Made by a program: the position numbers and the translations under genes. The notes beneath the pieces are model-generated. The model saw only the letters and a program-made list of their open reading frames with translations, did no database searches and had not been told where the DNA came from. From NCBI GenBank assembly GCA_028583685.1, contig JAMXIF010000073.1, forward strand, positions 1,563,857 through 1,627,856: 64,000 bases of DNA, written 5' to 3'. The DNA is from Petaurus breviceps papuanus (lineage: Eukaryota > Chordata > Mammalia > Diprotodontia > Petauridae). Position 1 is the stretch's first letter. The number at the start of each line of letters is the position of its first letter. This document shows, one piece after another, positions 48,680 to 60,909 of the stretch.

Positions 48680-49690
48680 CCCAAATCTACACATTCATCT
48701 CTACTTGCTCTCCTTAACTGCAATCCCACATTACCTATTGCTATATGGACAGTCACTATGTCCCATAGGCATGTTAAACTCAGCATGTCCAAAAAATAAT
48801 TTATTTATACCCCACCTCAAACTTATACTTCCTCTAAATGTTACTTTTTTGGTTGGAGCTATCAAAAATCTTCTAGTCACTCAAGTTTTCAATCTTAGCA
48901 TCATCTTTGACATTTTCCATTCCATTAAATCCATATCTAGTCAGTGGTCAAGTTTTGTGAATATTACAATCACCACATCTCTTAATATCTTCCTCCTCTT
49001 CACTCACAGATCCTTACCCTCATTGAGGTTCTTTTATTACTTTCTATGTATACTCTGTGTACCAACATTCTATGTGGTCTCCCTGCTCTGAATTTTATTC
49101 CCTCTACCATCTATCTTTCACAAACCTGGGAAACTAATGTTCCAAAAATGCCAGTTAGGCCATATTACCTCCTACTCAAATATCTTCAATGGCCCCCTAT
49201 TGCTTCTAGGGCAAAATATAAATTCCTCCAGCTACGATTTAAAGCCTTTCACAATCTGATTGTCGATCATATTCCAGTCTTATTTTATATCACTACCTCT
49301 CAGATACTCCAAGTCAAAATAGTATTGTAGCTATTCTACATTCATATTGTTCCATTTTATATGTCTCTACATTTTCACAAATCTTTCTCTAGATCTACGA
49401 TCCACACTCTAGTCCCTACTGATTGGTAGACTTCCTAGCTTCTTTCAAAACATGATTCAGGTGCTACTCTTCCCTGACTTTCCCCTTCAGCCTTCTTCCA
49501 AGACCATCCTTCTAGAAATTATTTCATGTTTACTTAGTATTAATTTATATTCCACCAACTCCATTACTTTCCAATGAATGTAAGCACTTTGAGTAAGGGA
49601 GGTTGTTTGTTTGTCTTTGTCCTTGTATTTTCAACACCTAGTATAGATCCTTTCAGATGGAAGCCACTAAATATGTTTGTTTAATTGAAA
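48680..49690 (+). mobile_element. LINE L2, ~1 kb 3' part
   Basis: Sense L2 in order: 'gttaaactcagcatgtccaa', 'ctagtcactcaagttttcaa' with 'catcatctttgacattttcc', 'ccatattacctcctactcaa', 'cttcaatggccccctattgc', 'agggcaaaatataaattcct', 'atttaaagcctttcacaatc', and the 3' UTR to 'caacacctagtatagatcc'. Two overlapping open frames (128 and 94 codons) are relics of its ORF2 C-terminus. Confidence 0.85.
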
Positions 49691-49694
49691 TTAG

Positions 49695-51800
49695 CATTGT
49701 ATTGCCCCCAGCATAGGCTTCCTTGGTGTCTGTGTGGTCTAGTCTAGTTGCCTTTCTCTCCTTAGTTTTCTTTAGTGCTAGTTCTTCTTTCTCCAGCAGT
49801 ATATCCAAATTAGTTATGTTAGAATAACAAATCTTATATAGCTCCAAAATATTTGATAGTTGTTATCAAAGAGTTGTTAAGAATTTTTTTCCACTTTATC
49901 TATTTACATACTTCTAGTTGAATCTTTTATCATCAAAATAACTCTGCTTAGTGGGGTCATACTGTCCTGATTAGTAAGTCAGCTGTTGTCCACTATATGT
50001 GGTCTGTCCAAGATCCTGATAAATGCTTAATATCTCATCTGACTTCCCACATGAATGATCTCCTTAAAGTCCACCATACTACCACTCACTTTGCTGCATC
50101 TTTCATTCCTTGCTCTACAACCAGTAATCAAATCAATATTGACTAGATTGCTTCTGGCAAAGATATGTCAATAGATTCCTGGTGACTCAACTCATCTCTG
50201 TGAGTTCCACAGCCAAAATACCATTCCCTTCTCACCACTTTCTGCTGTGTCTTATTCCTTCTTACATGAACATATGCTCATTGTAACTAAATATTATCAT
50301 GGTTTTTTATTACATTCCTGGTGGTTATCAGAGTAAATACTTCCTATATGTTTCTCATTCATTGGCCTTCTTGCCAATATTACTTAAATATTATCCTCAC
50401 TATTATTTATATCTCTTTTATGATGCTATACCATTAATAATCTTCCACCTTCCTCCTCTTTAACAGAAGTGCTTATCTTTAAACTGATATTATCCTTGGG
50501 TTCTATGTCTTTGACTGACAAAGAGAGTGAGTGTTTTAATGACTAAGGCAGTTTTTATACTCATTGCATTTCAATGTTATGGTAACTGATTTGCTTTGGT
50601 TAAATTTCTTTAGAAAATTGTTGCAATCAGTTTTCATGTATGTTTCTTCTTGTATTTCCTATTTTTATCATCAAGGACTCATTTAGATACCCTTTTTGGA
50701 ATTGTTTCATCACGTGTCACGTAATTTTCTGTTTTATTCTTTCTTCATGTTTTTTATTGATTTTGATCACCTCTATAACAAGTTGGTCCTATTATTATAG
50801 AGACACAGCCACTTTTAGAATGATGCCCATTTTAGAATTTAGTTATTTACTATTTCTCAAAAACTGTGATGATATTGGGTGCTTGTCTTGTCCAATGCCT
50901 TGTCATTCTTTCCTTGAAGAATTTATCATACATAGACTTGAAGTTTTTGTTGTCTATACAGGCCTTTGCCTCACTTTCCTTCCCCATGAATAATATTTTC
51001 TAAAGATTTTTTTCACTATTTCCTCCAGATTCACATATGCATTAAGGTAAGTCAGCATAATTGTGGCAACTTGTGATAAATATATAGATGAATTATTAAT
51101 TTAAAATAATATGGGTGGCCAAAAAATAAAAAGTATGACAAAAAATAATACCACTGTTCCATGGCTTTCAATTCTTATCTTAAACATGGCTTGTCATCTT
51201 ACTCTTGACATGATCATCACCACCAGCAGCAGCAGCACTGGAGAGAGCAGCAATGTAGTCAGCACTAGTCTAAATGAAACAGAACTCATAAAGAAGAGAT
51301 GAATCATCAAGAAGTCAATATTTATTTCTTCTCATATATTCCCAGAGAATTCTTCAGTTTTAGTCAGATATGAGAGGCCAAGATTGTACCAGGATTAAAT
51401 CAGTACACAATGTATGAAAGAAATTTGACTGAAACTTGAAAAAACTGTGGTTCAAAAGGCCCTGATCCAGGAACATAGTTTCAACTTCAAGGTCAGTCCA
51501 AGGATTCAGATTAGGTTGGGGAGAGACACAATGATTTCAGGTGACACATTTTGAGTGTACTTTGATTATGGGCTATAGGAATAAAAGAATTGTACTCAGT
51601 CCAGTCAAAGCTCTCTACTTGACCATTTTTCTATTCCATTATCAAGTGGCAATAATTTCAATTCCACTCAAACTTTCCCAACTTGGTAACCTAAGAAGTA
51701 ATTCAACCTTCCTAAATGCCATCCAATCCACCAAAAGACATTATAATATGATTTAAGAGCTAAAATAGAAATAAGAATAAATATGGCTCCATTTGTTGTT
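49695..51800. other. No recognised gene; unassigned sequence
   Basis: Pyrimidine-rich, AT-rich sequence. A 117-codon frame (50640-50993) is hydrophobic but has no recognisable family. No convincing transposon boundary was seen. Confidence 0.45.
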
Positions 51801-52048
51801 CTTCAGTTGTTTCTGTCATATCTGATTCTTCATGGCCCCATTTGGGATGTTCTTGTCAAAGATGCTGGAAGGGTTAGCTATTTTCTTTTCCAGTTCAGTT
51901 TTACAGGTGGAGAAAACTGAGGCAAACAGGGTTAAATGACTTGTTCAGCCCCACACAACTAGTAAATGTCTGAGGTCATATCTGAACTCATCAGTGGATA
52001 GAGTGACTCCAGGTCTGGTACTCTATCCACTGCACATCCTACCTGCCC
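51800..52048 (-). mobile_element. MAR1-type CORE SINE, antisense
   Basis: 'tgtttctgtcatatctgatt', 'catggccccatttgggatgt', 'aaagatgctggaagggttag', 'aactgaggcaaacagggtta' and 'ctggtactctatccactgca' reproduce a long marsupial SINE in antisense. Confidence 0.88.
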
Positions 52049-52274
52049 TATATCTCCTAGAAAGACTAAACTAAACAAACAACAGTTTTGTGACCTAACA
52101 TAGTATCATCCCTTTGGTAGCTCCTCAGCTTTAAAAAATTAATTAAGCAATTAATGAATAGAGTGAACGTGTTCAATTCATTCCTGACCCATTATGTACT
52201 TACTAAGTTCAACAAACCTTTGCTAATTTATCACATTAAAATCTCTACCAACAATTATCTCCCTAGTTCTAGAC

Positions 52275-52545
52275 ACAGATAGATAGTACAATGAATAGAG
52301 CTCTAGATCTGATGTCGTGAAAACCTGAGTTCAAATTCATACACAGATACTTACTGTGTATGTCACATTGGGAAGTCACTTATATGTCTTAGCTTCCACA
52401 GCTATAAAATAGAATTAACGATAGCATATGCTTCAAAGAGTTGTTGTCAGGATCAAAGAGATGATATTTGTAAAATATTTAGACCAGTGCCTGACACTTA
52501 GTAGGTGCTTAATAAACAATTATTTTCTTCCTTCCCAAGTTTTAT
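52275..52545 (+). mobile_element. MIR-type SINE
   Basis: 'gtacaatgaatagagctcta', 'cctgagttcaaattcata', 'cattgggaagtcacttatat', 'agagttgttgtcaggatcaa' and 'cttagtaggtgcttaataaa' give a full-length sense element with an L2-like end. Confidence 0.87.
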
Positions 52546-52579
52546 GGAAGAGGAATATGATATTGTGTTATGCATCATT

Positions 52580-52860
52580 TTGTAGTTGAAATAGTACAGA
52601 ACTTAGAATTTTCTGACACTTGGCTATAAATCCCATCTCTGACATTTAAATACACTGCATGCCTAAGGCAAGTCATTTAACTTCTATAAATCTGTTTCTT
52701 TGTCTTCTCCTTAAAATCACCTCACATCTCTTTGTAGATATACCTACCTATTCTATACTCTGACTAGAATATAAACTCCTTGAAGGTAAAGACTACTTTT
52801 GTCTTTTTTCTTTCTATCCTTAATTCCCAGGAACTTAATAAATAGTTGTTGATTTAATTA
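52580..52860 (+). mobile_element. MIR head followed by L2 3' end
   Basis: 'cttggctataaatcccatct' and 'ctaaggcaagtcatttaact' belong to a MIR. 'actctgactagaatataaac', 'ccttgaaggtaaagactact' and 'cttaataaatagttgttga' belong to a sense L2 3' UTR. Confidence 0.75.
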
Positions 52861-52904
52861 TTGGATACTAACTTGCTCTAGGTGTTGTCTTCATGTTTAA
52901 GTGT

Positions 52905-53165
52905 GATAATTTGTATACAGGCACAGTGGAGAGAGCCCTGGCCCTGGAATCAGAAAGACTTACTTCATGAGTTCAAGTCCAAGTTCAAATACTGACTATC
53001 CGTATGACCCTGGGCAAGTCACTTAATCCTGTTTGCCTCACTTTCCTCAGCTGTAAAATGACCTGATGAAGGAAATGGCAATCTACTCTGGTATCTTTGT
53101 CAAGAAAACCCAAAAGGGATCACGCAGATTTAGACATGACTAAAAGAGACTATACAGCAACACTC
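52905..53165 (+). mobile_element. MAR1-type CORE SINE
   Basis: 'ggcacagtggagagagccct', 'catgagttcaagtccaagtt', 'gaccctgggcaagtcactta', 'cctcagctgtaaaatgacct', 'gaaggaaatggcaatctact' and 'ggatcacgcagatttagaca' are in order. It is the sense counterpart of the element at 51800-52048. Confidence 0.9.
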
Positions 53166-53234
53166 AATTTGAATACAACTCATCAAACCTTTATGTGATA
53201 TAAAATACCTGTTATCATTGTCATCATTATTAAA

Positions 53235-53330
53235 CAAAAGCCATTTATTAAAGGGCATATAGACATTATGCTAGGCACTAAGGATATAAAGACAAGAAAT
53301 GAAAGAAAGGCAACTCATAAAGAGCAATAA
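53235..53330 (-). mobile_element. LINE L2 3' tip, antisense
   Basis: 'aaaagccatttattaaaggg', 'attatgctaggcactaagga' and 'aaagacaagaaatgaaagaa' correspond to antisense L2 3' UTR. Confidence 0.7.
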
Positions 53331-53665
53331 TAATAGCAATAACAATAATTTTTAAAATACTGCAAACTCCTTTTCTCTTGCCAGAGAACTCCAACCTTCT
53401 CAGGGAAATGTTCACAGTAGAAATATAAGAGTAGGAGGTAATAAGCTATGTTAAAAATATACTCATGTTCAAAAGATAAGTCAATTTATAGATTAGATTG
53501 GGAAAGGCCAAAGTTTTGAAAACAAGGGAATTATAGCCTGGAGCTCAGATGGTAGCTGAGATGATGGTGATTTTTCTCTATTCCTTAATTATACATATTT
53601 TTGGAATGATGACTAGTTTCTTTTATAGAAAAAAATATATATATCCATATGCATACACACATATA

Positions 53666-54083
53666 CTGTGTTTCCCCGATAATAAGACCTATCCCGAAAA
53701 TAAGCCCTCCCCTTACTGTGTAAGATTCCTCTAAAATAAGCCCTCCCCCCAAAATAAGCACTATTGAGATTGCTACTGTAGTGAAGGTGATCCCCTGCTC
53801 TACACGCTTCATTATGGTACCCTCTGTATGCACCGTCCCCCCCCCCCCCCCCCCCCCGTGAAACGCACGCCGCGCTCTGAGCTGCATCCAATCAGAGCTG
53901 CAGCAGTGAGCGTGTCATCCTGTTCTTCCCCAGTGATTTGCTTGCTGGCGCCATTGAGAGCAGTGCCGCGGAGGAGAGCTGAGGCAGGACAACATAAGCC
54001 CTCCCCTGAAAATAAGCCCTCTGGTGTTTTTCTTTCAAAAAAAAAATATAATAAGACAGTGTCTTATTATCGGGGAAACACGG
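53666..54083. mobile_element. TA-flanked inverted-repeat DNA element (MITE-like)
   Basis: The ends C(T/C)GTGTTTCCCCGATAATAAG form a 23 bp inverted repeat that differs at one base, flanked by TA on both sides (53664-53665, 54084-54085), as expected for Tc1/mariner-type insertion. Next to each end are repeats of the motif 'aaaataagccctcccc'. The centre (about 53770-53995) is GC- and CpG-rich with a run of 21 C (53837-53857), unlike its AT-rich surroundings. No transposase is encoded. The near-identical ends suggest relative youth. Confidence 0.85.
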
Positions 54084-54134
54084 TAGCATATGTATAAATA
54101 TAAATATATACATATATATAATAGGTGTATATAG

Positions 54135-54310
54135 TGCTTTTAATTTTGTGAAGTGCTTTACATGTTACCTAATTATCCCTATTTTGCTAATGATGACACG
54201 GAAGTTAAAAAAATGTTGAGCAGCATGCTCAGGAACACACAGTTAAGTAAATTTCTGAAGCAGGATTTCAACTCAGATCTTGCTAACTCCAGTCTAACAT
54301 TTCTCCATTG
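54135..54310 (-). mobile_element. MIR, antisense
   Basis: 'gtgaagtgctttacatgtta', 'gcatgctcaggaacacacag', 'ggatttcaactcagatcttg' and 'taacatttctccattgaccc' are in antisense MIR order. Confidence 0.75.
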
Positions 54311-54654
54311 ACCCCAGTTATTTATAGAATGATTTATTCATTTTTTCACAGTTGGTATATAGGAAGGACTTTGGAGTATTGGGATCTTTTGGGCTACTGT
54401 GGCTTTCTTTTGGAGTGGGACCTCACTGGATCTTCTTTAGCTCTGGGGACACCATTATATCTGTAGAGCTAAAAGGGCCAATTTGGAACAAGGAAGTTGG
54501 CAGTTTATTGATGTTGAATTTTCTGTATTCAGGGAAAAGTGTACCTCTGTTTTCCATACTCTATCTGACTACAAGTAAGAAAGGTGACCAATATTCAGAA
54601 AATAAACATATTTCAGTAAACAGAACAATTTAGAGCAAGAAGTTACTTATTTAT

Positions 54655-54785
54655 ACTACATGTTCTACCCAATAAAATATGAAAACTATTTGAGGGCAGA
54701 TTTTTTAGTTTGTTGTTTTATTCTTTGAACTTAACATAGTACCTTCATTTAGTAGGCATTTAATAACTTGTTGAATAAATGAATG
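54655..54785 (+). mobile_element. LINE L2 3' tip
   Basis: 'actatttgagggcagatttt', 'aacttaacatagtaccttca' and 'taggcatttaataacttgtt' end in 'gaataaatgaatg'. Sequence on either side (54315-54650, 54790-55040) has no recognised feature. Confidence 0.75.
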
Positions 54786-55048
54786 CATATATAACATAAA
54801 ATCATCTACTTGCACAAAATTTATACATTTATTTGATATGTATGATAGTGTAGAAAATAATCAAGATATTCTTTGGGTTTGATTTTTCTTGAATTTCAAT
54901 ACCAATTCAAAGATAATTTAGTTCCATGACCTTAGGCAACTTATATAACCTTTGATAACTTCAAGTTCTTCAGATTTTTCTACTTCATTTTACCTTTTTA
55001 TTTATTCTGCAAATTTTATCATTCCATTTCTTTTCACTGCTAGACATC

Positions 55049-55562
55049 TGTAATGGGAATGCAAATTTGGAAGATCTTCCCTGCCCCTAGGCTAAAGTGC
55101 ACCTGAAACCTGGGGTAGGAGGCTTGTTTTTCAGTAGATACTTTTTGATTGGCCAGTGGGTCAATAAGGTTGTTACATTCTCTGAGCCAGGAGAAGGCTA
55201 TATAAGCCCGGATTTGAAGCTTTGTTTTGGGGGCTCACTTTGAGAAGTGTTCTGTGATTTGAACTGTATTCTGGGAAGCCCTTGTCCAGGGCCCCCCCGG
55301 CTTTGAAACCCAGATGTTGTTTGGTATGGATGTAATGGTTGGACAGTTTGGAAAGCTGTGTACTTGGTCTGTTTCTGTCTTGATAATACTGTCTGTATAT
55401 TCTGAAGTTCGGGTGCTGACCTTTTTCCCCTGAACGAGGTAAGCGATACATATCTGACTGATTAAAGTAAGCTTGTTAACCCATTTTGAGTTGCTTTCCT
55501 TTAACAAAGCAGATCCAAGAACCTGTATGGGCGGCCACCCTGAAGATGCTTGGGGTGCTACA
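55049..55562 (+). mobile_element. Solo LTR of an endogenous retrovirus (family 1)
   Basis: Same family and orientation as 7372-7913. Starts TGTAATGGG and ends GCTACA with a perfect 5 bp duplication ACATC (55044-55048, 55563-55567). It has the TATA-like CTATATAAGC at 55198 and the ATTAAA-type signal near 55461. No internal sequence is attached. Confidence 0.93.
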
Positions 55563-55929
55563 ACATCTGACAAGAGGAGTCTACACTTACCCCTTTTGGG
55601 TCTTCACCACATAATTATTCAATCCTTACCACCTTGTAATCTGACATATGTCTCCATTACTCTATTTAATCTGTTTTCTCCAAGATTACTAATGATCTGT
55701 TAATAAGCAAATCCTGTGAATTTTTTATTAATTTTATTTTGGGGTTATATTAAAAATTATGACAAATAATTCCTTCTTCTCTATCTCTTGGTATTAAGCC
55801 ATTGCTCTTTACTGCTGCATCTGCCTTTTTGACTTTACCTTCTCCTTTGCTGGTTCATCTTCTTCCCCCTACAACTTAACTGAATCATGATGGAGCTTCA
55901 GAAGCTATCTCATCCAAATGTAACCTGAA

Positions 55930-57400
55930 CAGGAATGTCCCTTAAAACATCACTGACAATTTGCCTCAAGCTTCCACTTGACAAACTTTAGTGATCATGA
56001 ACTCATTATTTCCAAAGGGACACCATTAAAAGTTTGTACAACTTTTGGAAGATGTTTTTGTTTTCCCTACAGTGAGCTGAAATTTGCCCCTTACAGTTTC
56101 CATCCATTGCTGCTAGTTCTGCCCTCTGAGTTCAAGCAGGACATGTCAAATCCCTGCCACATGGAAGGTGTTCATGTATTTAGAATCATAAAATGCCAGA
56201 TTTAGAAAGGACCATAGAAAACTACTTATTTTACATATAAGGATACTGAGGATTATATACACTAAGTGACATATAAAGTCAATAAATTCTTAAAGTATTC
56301 CCCCTACTGCTATAAATTAGAATTATTTCATTACTTAGTTGATCATATTCAAGAGTTACTGTCACCAGAACAGTCATCCAGAGTCCAATCTTACTATAAG
56401 CTTCTCTTCAACTTGCTAGTTTGGTTCTTATACAACAGCCTTGTACACCATTCCCAGAGAAACATATTTGAAGGTTTTCCATATTAGTAGCATTTCCAAA
56501 GCTTTCACTCCACCAGAAAAGCTTCTGAGAAATCAGAATCACTTGTATCCCATAAAGACATCAACTTTCACATGAATTTATATCAAGCTTAATCTCCTGT
56601 CCTATATTTATACAAAGTATATTATGCAAAGATTGAACACAAATATAAATCATTGCACTTCATTTTGTTGAATTTAACCCATCGTGCTAGCCAGTCAAGA
56701 CCTCATAGATCCTTAATCTATAATCCCACATGTTATCTATCCCACAATATTATTCATTCATATATCTATTCTTCATTTATTCAATATGAAATTATTAAAC
56801 AAACCATTTAGTACCTTCCATCTTTATAAAATCCACTAATTTACTATACACACCATATTTATTGAAATAAGTGATAAAAATAATTGTAATCATAAATATC
56901 AAGAAAAAATCATTAAAATACCTCATTAGAGACCCTCCTACAAGTAGACACTAATCCCTAAATTGCCACTTATTAGATCTTTTCATCTAACTAGGGTAGC
57001 AAAACTCTACATCTACACATCTAGACCAGTTAATATTTAGTAGTTCAGTCTAATCACAGTAGTTCGCAATCAGATCATATAAGCCTTTGTCAATGTCTTG
57101 TTCAAATACTGTGACTATGATATTCCCTTGATTTGCCAGTTTAATAATCCTGTTCAGAAAGGAAATAAGGTTAATTTTGCATGACCTAGTCTTGATAAAC
57201 CTATGTCAGTTCTTTAGTGAATACTCTTTCTTTTTTTTTTTAGCACGATCCCACCAAAGTTTTGTCCACAGTGACCTTTGCTTTTCTCCCAACATTCTTT
57301 GAATGTCAATCACATCCACTCTCTAAATTTCAATTAGTTTCTCTTTCAAATGAATTTCAAATCACTATGGGAATGACTTCCTAACCTAAAAATCCAGCCC
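55930..57400 (-). mobile_element. CR1/L3-type LINE relics, antisense (patchy)
   Basis: 'ccctacagtgagctgaaatt', 'tttccatccattgctgctag', 'ttctgccctctgagttcaag' (56066-56137) and 'gcatgacctagtcttgataa' with 'cctatgtcagttctttagtg' (57180-57222) resemble antisense CR1/L3 consensus phrases known across amniotes. The intervening sequence is too diverged to assign. No gene seen. Confidence 0.45.
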
Positions 57401-57865
57401 TGATTTCTTCCTGGGATCTAGTCTCATATCTCCAAATGCCTGCTAAACAGTTTCACTTGACTGTCCCTTTAACATATTAAAATTGAACATTCAAGACAAT
57501 TCATCAATGTCACACTGAAACTTGTTCTTCCTTCCAATTTTTCTAGTTGTACAGATATTCTTTCTGTCTTTTCAAATCACCCATGATATAAATCTTGGAA
57601 TCTTCTTTGACTTTCTTCTCTCTTGTGCCCTTCATATTTGCAACTAACCTCTAACCTACAAATTCTTTTTTTCTACTTCCACAAATATCATTTACCTCTA
57701 ACCTGGATTAATGCATGGATTGCTCACTGCTACCTTCTCTTCCCATTCCTTTCTGTCTTTCACAAAGTTACCAAAATAAGTTCCTTTATTCATAAGTCAG
57801 ATCATTTCATTTACTACTGAAAAGAATTCAGCATCCCAGTATTCTCTTTATTATAATATATAAAC

Positions 57866-58012
57866 TTGGGGCAACTAGGCAGTGCAATAAATAGAGCACC
57901 AGCAATGGAGTGAGGACTTGAGTTCAAACCTGACCTCGGATATATATTAGCTGTGTGACTCTAGGAAGTCACTTAACCCCAATTGTCTCTTTAAAAACCA
58001 CACAAAACACCT
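57866..58012 (+). mobile_element. tRNA-headed SINE inside the L2
   Basis: 'ttggggcaactaggcagtgc', 'cttgagttcaaacctgacct', 'gctgtgtgactctaggaagt' and 'cacttaaccccaattgtctc' with a short A-rich end. It interrupts the L2 coding tail. Confidence 0.88.
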
Positions 58013-58112
58013 TGCCAGGCATTTATTGACCTTCATAATCTGGATCTAGTATATTTTGCCAGACTTTGGTACATTTTCGCTCCCTCCCCACTTTCCCTTC
58101 ACATGTGCTTTC

Positions 58113-58180
58113 ACAGTGACACACACACACACACACTCATGCACACACAAACACACACTCACACAGAAACACACACACAT
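58113..58180. repeat. (CA)n microsatellite
   Basis: Interrupted CA array within the L2. Confidence 0.95.
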
Positions 58181-58779
58181 TTATATACACTCCAGATTCC
58201 AGCCAAACTAAACAACTAGCAATTCCCTAATTTTGTTCTCTTGTATCTTCTACTTCTATGAATTTATTCTTTCAATCCATCTTCCAAGCCTGAAATGGGT
58301 TCCCTTCACATTTCTGCTTATTGAAATCTTCTCTTTCAGATTGTAAATCATGCTTTCCTTAGTAAGGTTAAAATAATTTTCTGTTCTCAATGTGTTATCT
58401 TAAGTTTGGATCTTTCTTTTGCTTTTGTAATACTCTACCTGCTTGTTACTATACATGTTTTGTGTATATTATTAGATTGCAGCTCCTTTGAAGGTAAGAA
58501 CTAATTTGCCAATGACCTATTGTAGTGCCTTAGGCATATTAGGTAATAGTGTTTCTGTTTGTTTTTTACTTGAATTGACTCTGTAAAATAAGAATATGTG
58601 TGCCTGCTTCATAGAGGTTTTGTGAAGATTGAACAAAAGTTCTTTATAAACTGAAAAGTGACATGCTGGGAATGATTTAATGTGCTAACTTAAGTAAAGT
58701 ATCTTGCTTTAGTGGAAGGGAAACTACAATTAGATTCAGAAGTCTGGGGCTCACTTCCTGGCTTATCACCTTTTATTGG

Positions 58780-59308
58780 TGTAATGGGAATGTAAATTTT
58801 GAAGATCTTCCCTGCCCCTAGGCTAAAGTGCACCTGGAGCCTGGGGTGGGAGGCTTGTTTTTCAGTAGATACTTCTTGATTGGCCAGTGAGTCAATAAGG
58901 TTGTTACATTCTCTGAGCCAGGAGAAGGCTATATAAGCCCTGATGTGTAGCTTTGTTTTGGGGCTCACTTTGAGAAGTGTTCTGTGATTTGATCTGGATT
59001 CTGGGAAGCCGTTGTTGAGAGCCCCCACTCGGCTTTGAAATACCCAGATGTTGATTTGGTATGGATGTAATGGTAGGACAGTTTTGGAAACCTGTCTACT
59101 TGATCTGTTTCTCTGTCTTGATAATTCTGTCTGTATACTCTGAAGTTCGGGGTGCTGACCTTTTTCCCCTGAATTAGGTAAACGATACATGTTTGACTGA
59201 TTAAATTAAACTTGTTAACCCATTTTGAGTTGCTTTTCTTTAACAAAGCAGATCCAAGAACCTGTGTTGGCAGCGACCCTGGGGACGCTTGGGGTGTTTG
59301 CTGATACA
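58780..59308 (+). mobile_element. Solo LTR of an endogenous retrovirus (family 1)
   Basis: Third copy of the 7372 family, same orientation. TGTAATGGG start, GATACA end and a perfect 5 bp duplication ATTGG (58775-58779, 59309-59313). TATA-like CTATATAAGC at 58929. By eye it is very close to the 7372 copy over the first 250 bp. Confidence 0.93.
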
Positions 59309-59429
59309 ATTGGCTATGTAATATGTGATATGGGCATGATATGAAATTAGTTTTGTCCTTCAATCTCAAAGTCTTATTATTCCCTAGACTACAGTCAAAT
59401 ACCAAAGGCCAAACCAGAACTAATTTATT

Positions 59430-59678
59430 CTTTTGTTATTATTGAGTTGTTTTCAGCTGTGTCCAACTCTTTCTGTCCTCATAGAGTTTTCCTGGCAAAG
59501 ATACTGGAGTGGTTTTCCATTTCCTTATCTACCTCATTTTACAGATGAGGAAACTGAGTCAAAGAGTGCTAAGTGACTTGCCCTGGGTCACATAGCTAGT
59601 AAGTGTCTGTGGCTAAATTTGAACTCAGGTCTTGTAGGCCCATTTCTCTATCTGCTATGCTACCTAGCTGCCACTAAC
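59430..59678 (-). mobile_element. MAR1-type CORE SINE, antisense
   Basis: 'tttcagctgtgtccaactct', 'ggcaaagatactggagtggt', 'tttacagatgaggaaactga', 'tgacttgccctgggtcacat', 'agtaagtgtctgtggctaaa' and 'gctacctagctgccac' give a complete antisense copy. Confidence 0.92.
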
Positions 59679-59679
59679 T

Positions 59680-60640
59680 ATTTATTCTACTGGATTTTTT
59701 TTTCTGAGTTAAGAACTTATCATGTATACAGGTAGACTGCTAGTAACTAGAGAACTGAGAATCATAGATTTGGAAAATACAATGTTTAGCTGAATTATAG
59801 TCCCTTCCCTTGTGGAATTTTATTACAACTAGCAAGGAATTATCACCTTGCTGGAAACTCAAGATTCTCTGACTAAAGCTGCTAACATACTAGACCATGG
59901 ATGAGAGTGGGTCACAGAAATAGGTTGAAAAGTCAAGAACTGGAGAGCCAAGCTAACTCTATGAATGAATGGGCAGACCAGAATAAAGAAGCCCTACATC
60001 CAGAGAGGACTTACAGGGAGAAAATGTTAACAACTGCTTAGGGATCAGAAAATACAGAATCTGAAAACACTGGCAAGCCAATAAACCTGACAAGGAGGAA
60101 GAACAGTAGACACTGGTTACCAAGGATAAAGTGACCTTGAATGAAAGGGAAATCTCACATTACTTTAGACATTCCAGGTCCAGAATGTGAGAAGTGAGAG
60201 AGTTTCTTGCTCTTTCTAGCACCCTATAAATTCCTTCACTTGCAATTCTCTGACTTCCCTTTGGCTAAAGTTAATATTTAGTAGTCCAGGGCCATCCATA
60301 CCTAGCAGGGAGTATAAACTAGTCTTAAACAGGACAGAGAGCACATAGCCTCTGCCCTGGGAATAGAGCTCATCTGGGCAACTCTGGCTCATTAATGCCA
60401 CTCTTTCTAAGTCCTGTAACTATGGACTTGACCTTCCTGACCTTTTTTGAATTAACTTACTTCTCTGGTACTGAGCCTTTTAATTGCCTGACCTACGGGA
60501 CCTGAGGGAACCTTCTTCCCTAACTGTATTGCTGATCTGGCCCCCTCCTATCCAAACCTACCCTGACATACACAGCAATAGCAGAGCAATGTCCACCATG
60601 ACAGTGAAATTGCAATTAGGTTAACACTGATAGAAGTGTG
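59680..60640. other. No recognised feature
   Basis: Apparently single-copy sequence without recognised gene or repeat. Confidence 0.5.
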
Positions 60641-60644
60641 GAAT

Positions 60645-60905
60645 AATAATAATTAATAATAATAACAGACATTGATATCACACTTCAAGGTTTTCAAAGT
60701 AATTTACCTAATATCTCATTAGAACATTCCACTAACCTACGAGTTCTATACTATTATTATTCCCATTTTTTCCCAGATGAGGTTCAGAAAGGTTAAATGA
60801 TTTTCCTGAGGTCATACAGAAGGCTATTAACTGAGGCTGGATTCAAACTCACCTTTTCCAGAATCCAAATCCTAGACAATATCCACTAAGCTACTTAACC
60901 ACTCA
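60645..60905 (-). mobile_element. MIR, antisense
   Basis: 'caaggttttcaaagtaattt', 'tctcattagaacattccact', 'cagatgaggttcagaaaggt', 'ttttcctgaggtcatacaga' and 'ggctggattcaaactcacct' are in antisense MIR order. Confidence 0.87.
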
Positions 60906-60909
60906 GCGA

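Larger units (their letters stand above)
57420..58550 (+). mobile_element. LINE L2, ~1 kb 3' part, with SINE insertion
   Basis: Sense L2 relic: 'gataaaatcttgg'-like segment near 57588 ('tataaatcttggaatcttct'), 'ctaacctggattaatgcatg', 'gctcactgctaccttctctt', 'cagatcatttcatttactac', then after the SINE 'ggcatttattgaccttcata' and the 3' UTR 'agattgcagctcctttgaag' to 'ttaggcatattaggtaatag'. Confidence 0.75.

Noticed and set aside
52275-53165. tRNA-like heads as functional tRNA genes
   Set aside because: Each is followed by CORE/MIR SINE sequence, and the cloverleaf arms are not maintained.
54352-54633. 93-codon hydrophobic frame
   Set aside because: No known similarity and no supporting context.
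55173-55573. Minus-strand frames of 92 and 112 codons similar to frames at 7.5 kb and 58.7 kb
   Set aside because: The similarity is explained by the three solo LTRs of one family, not by a gene family.
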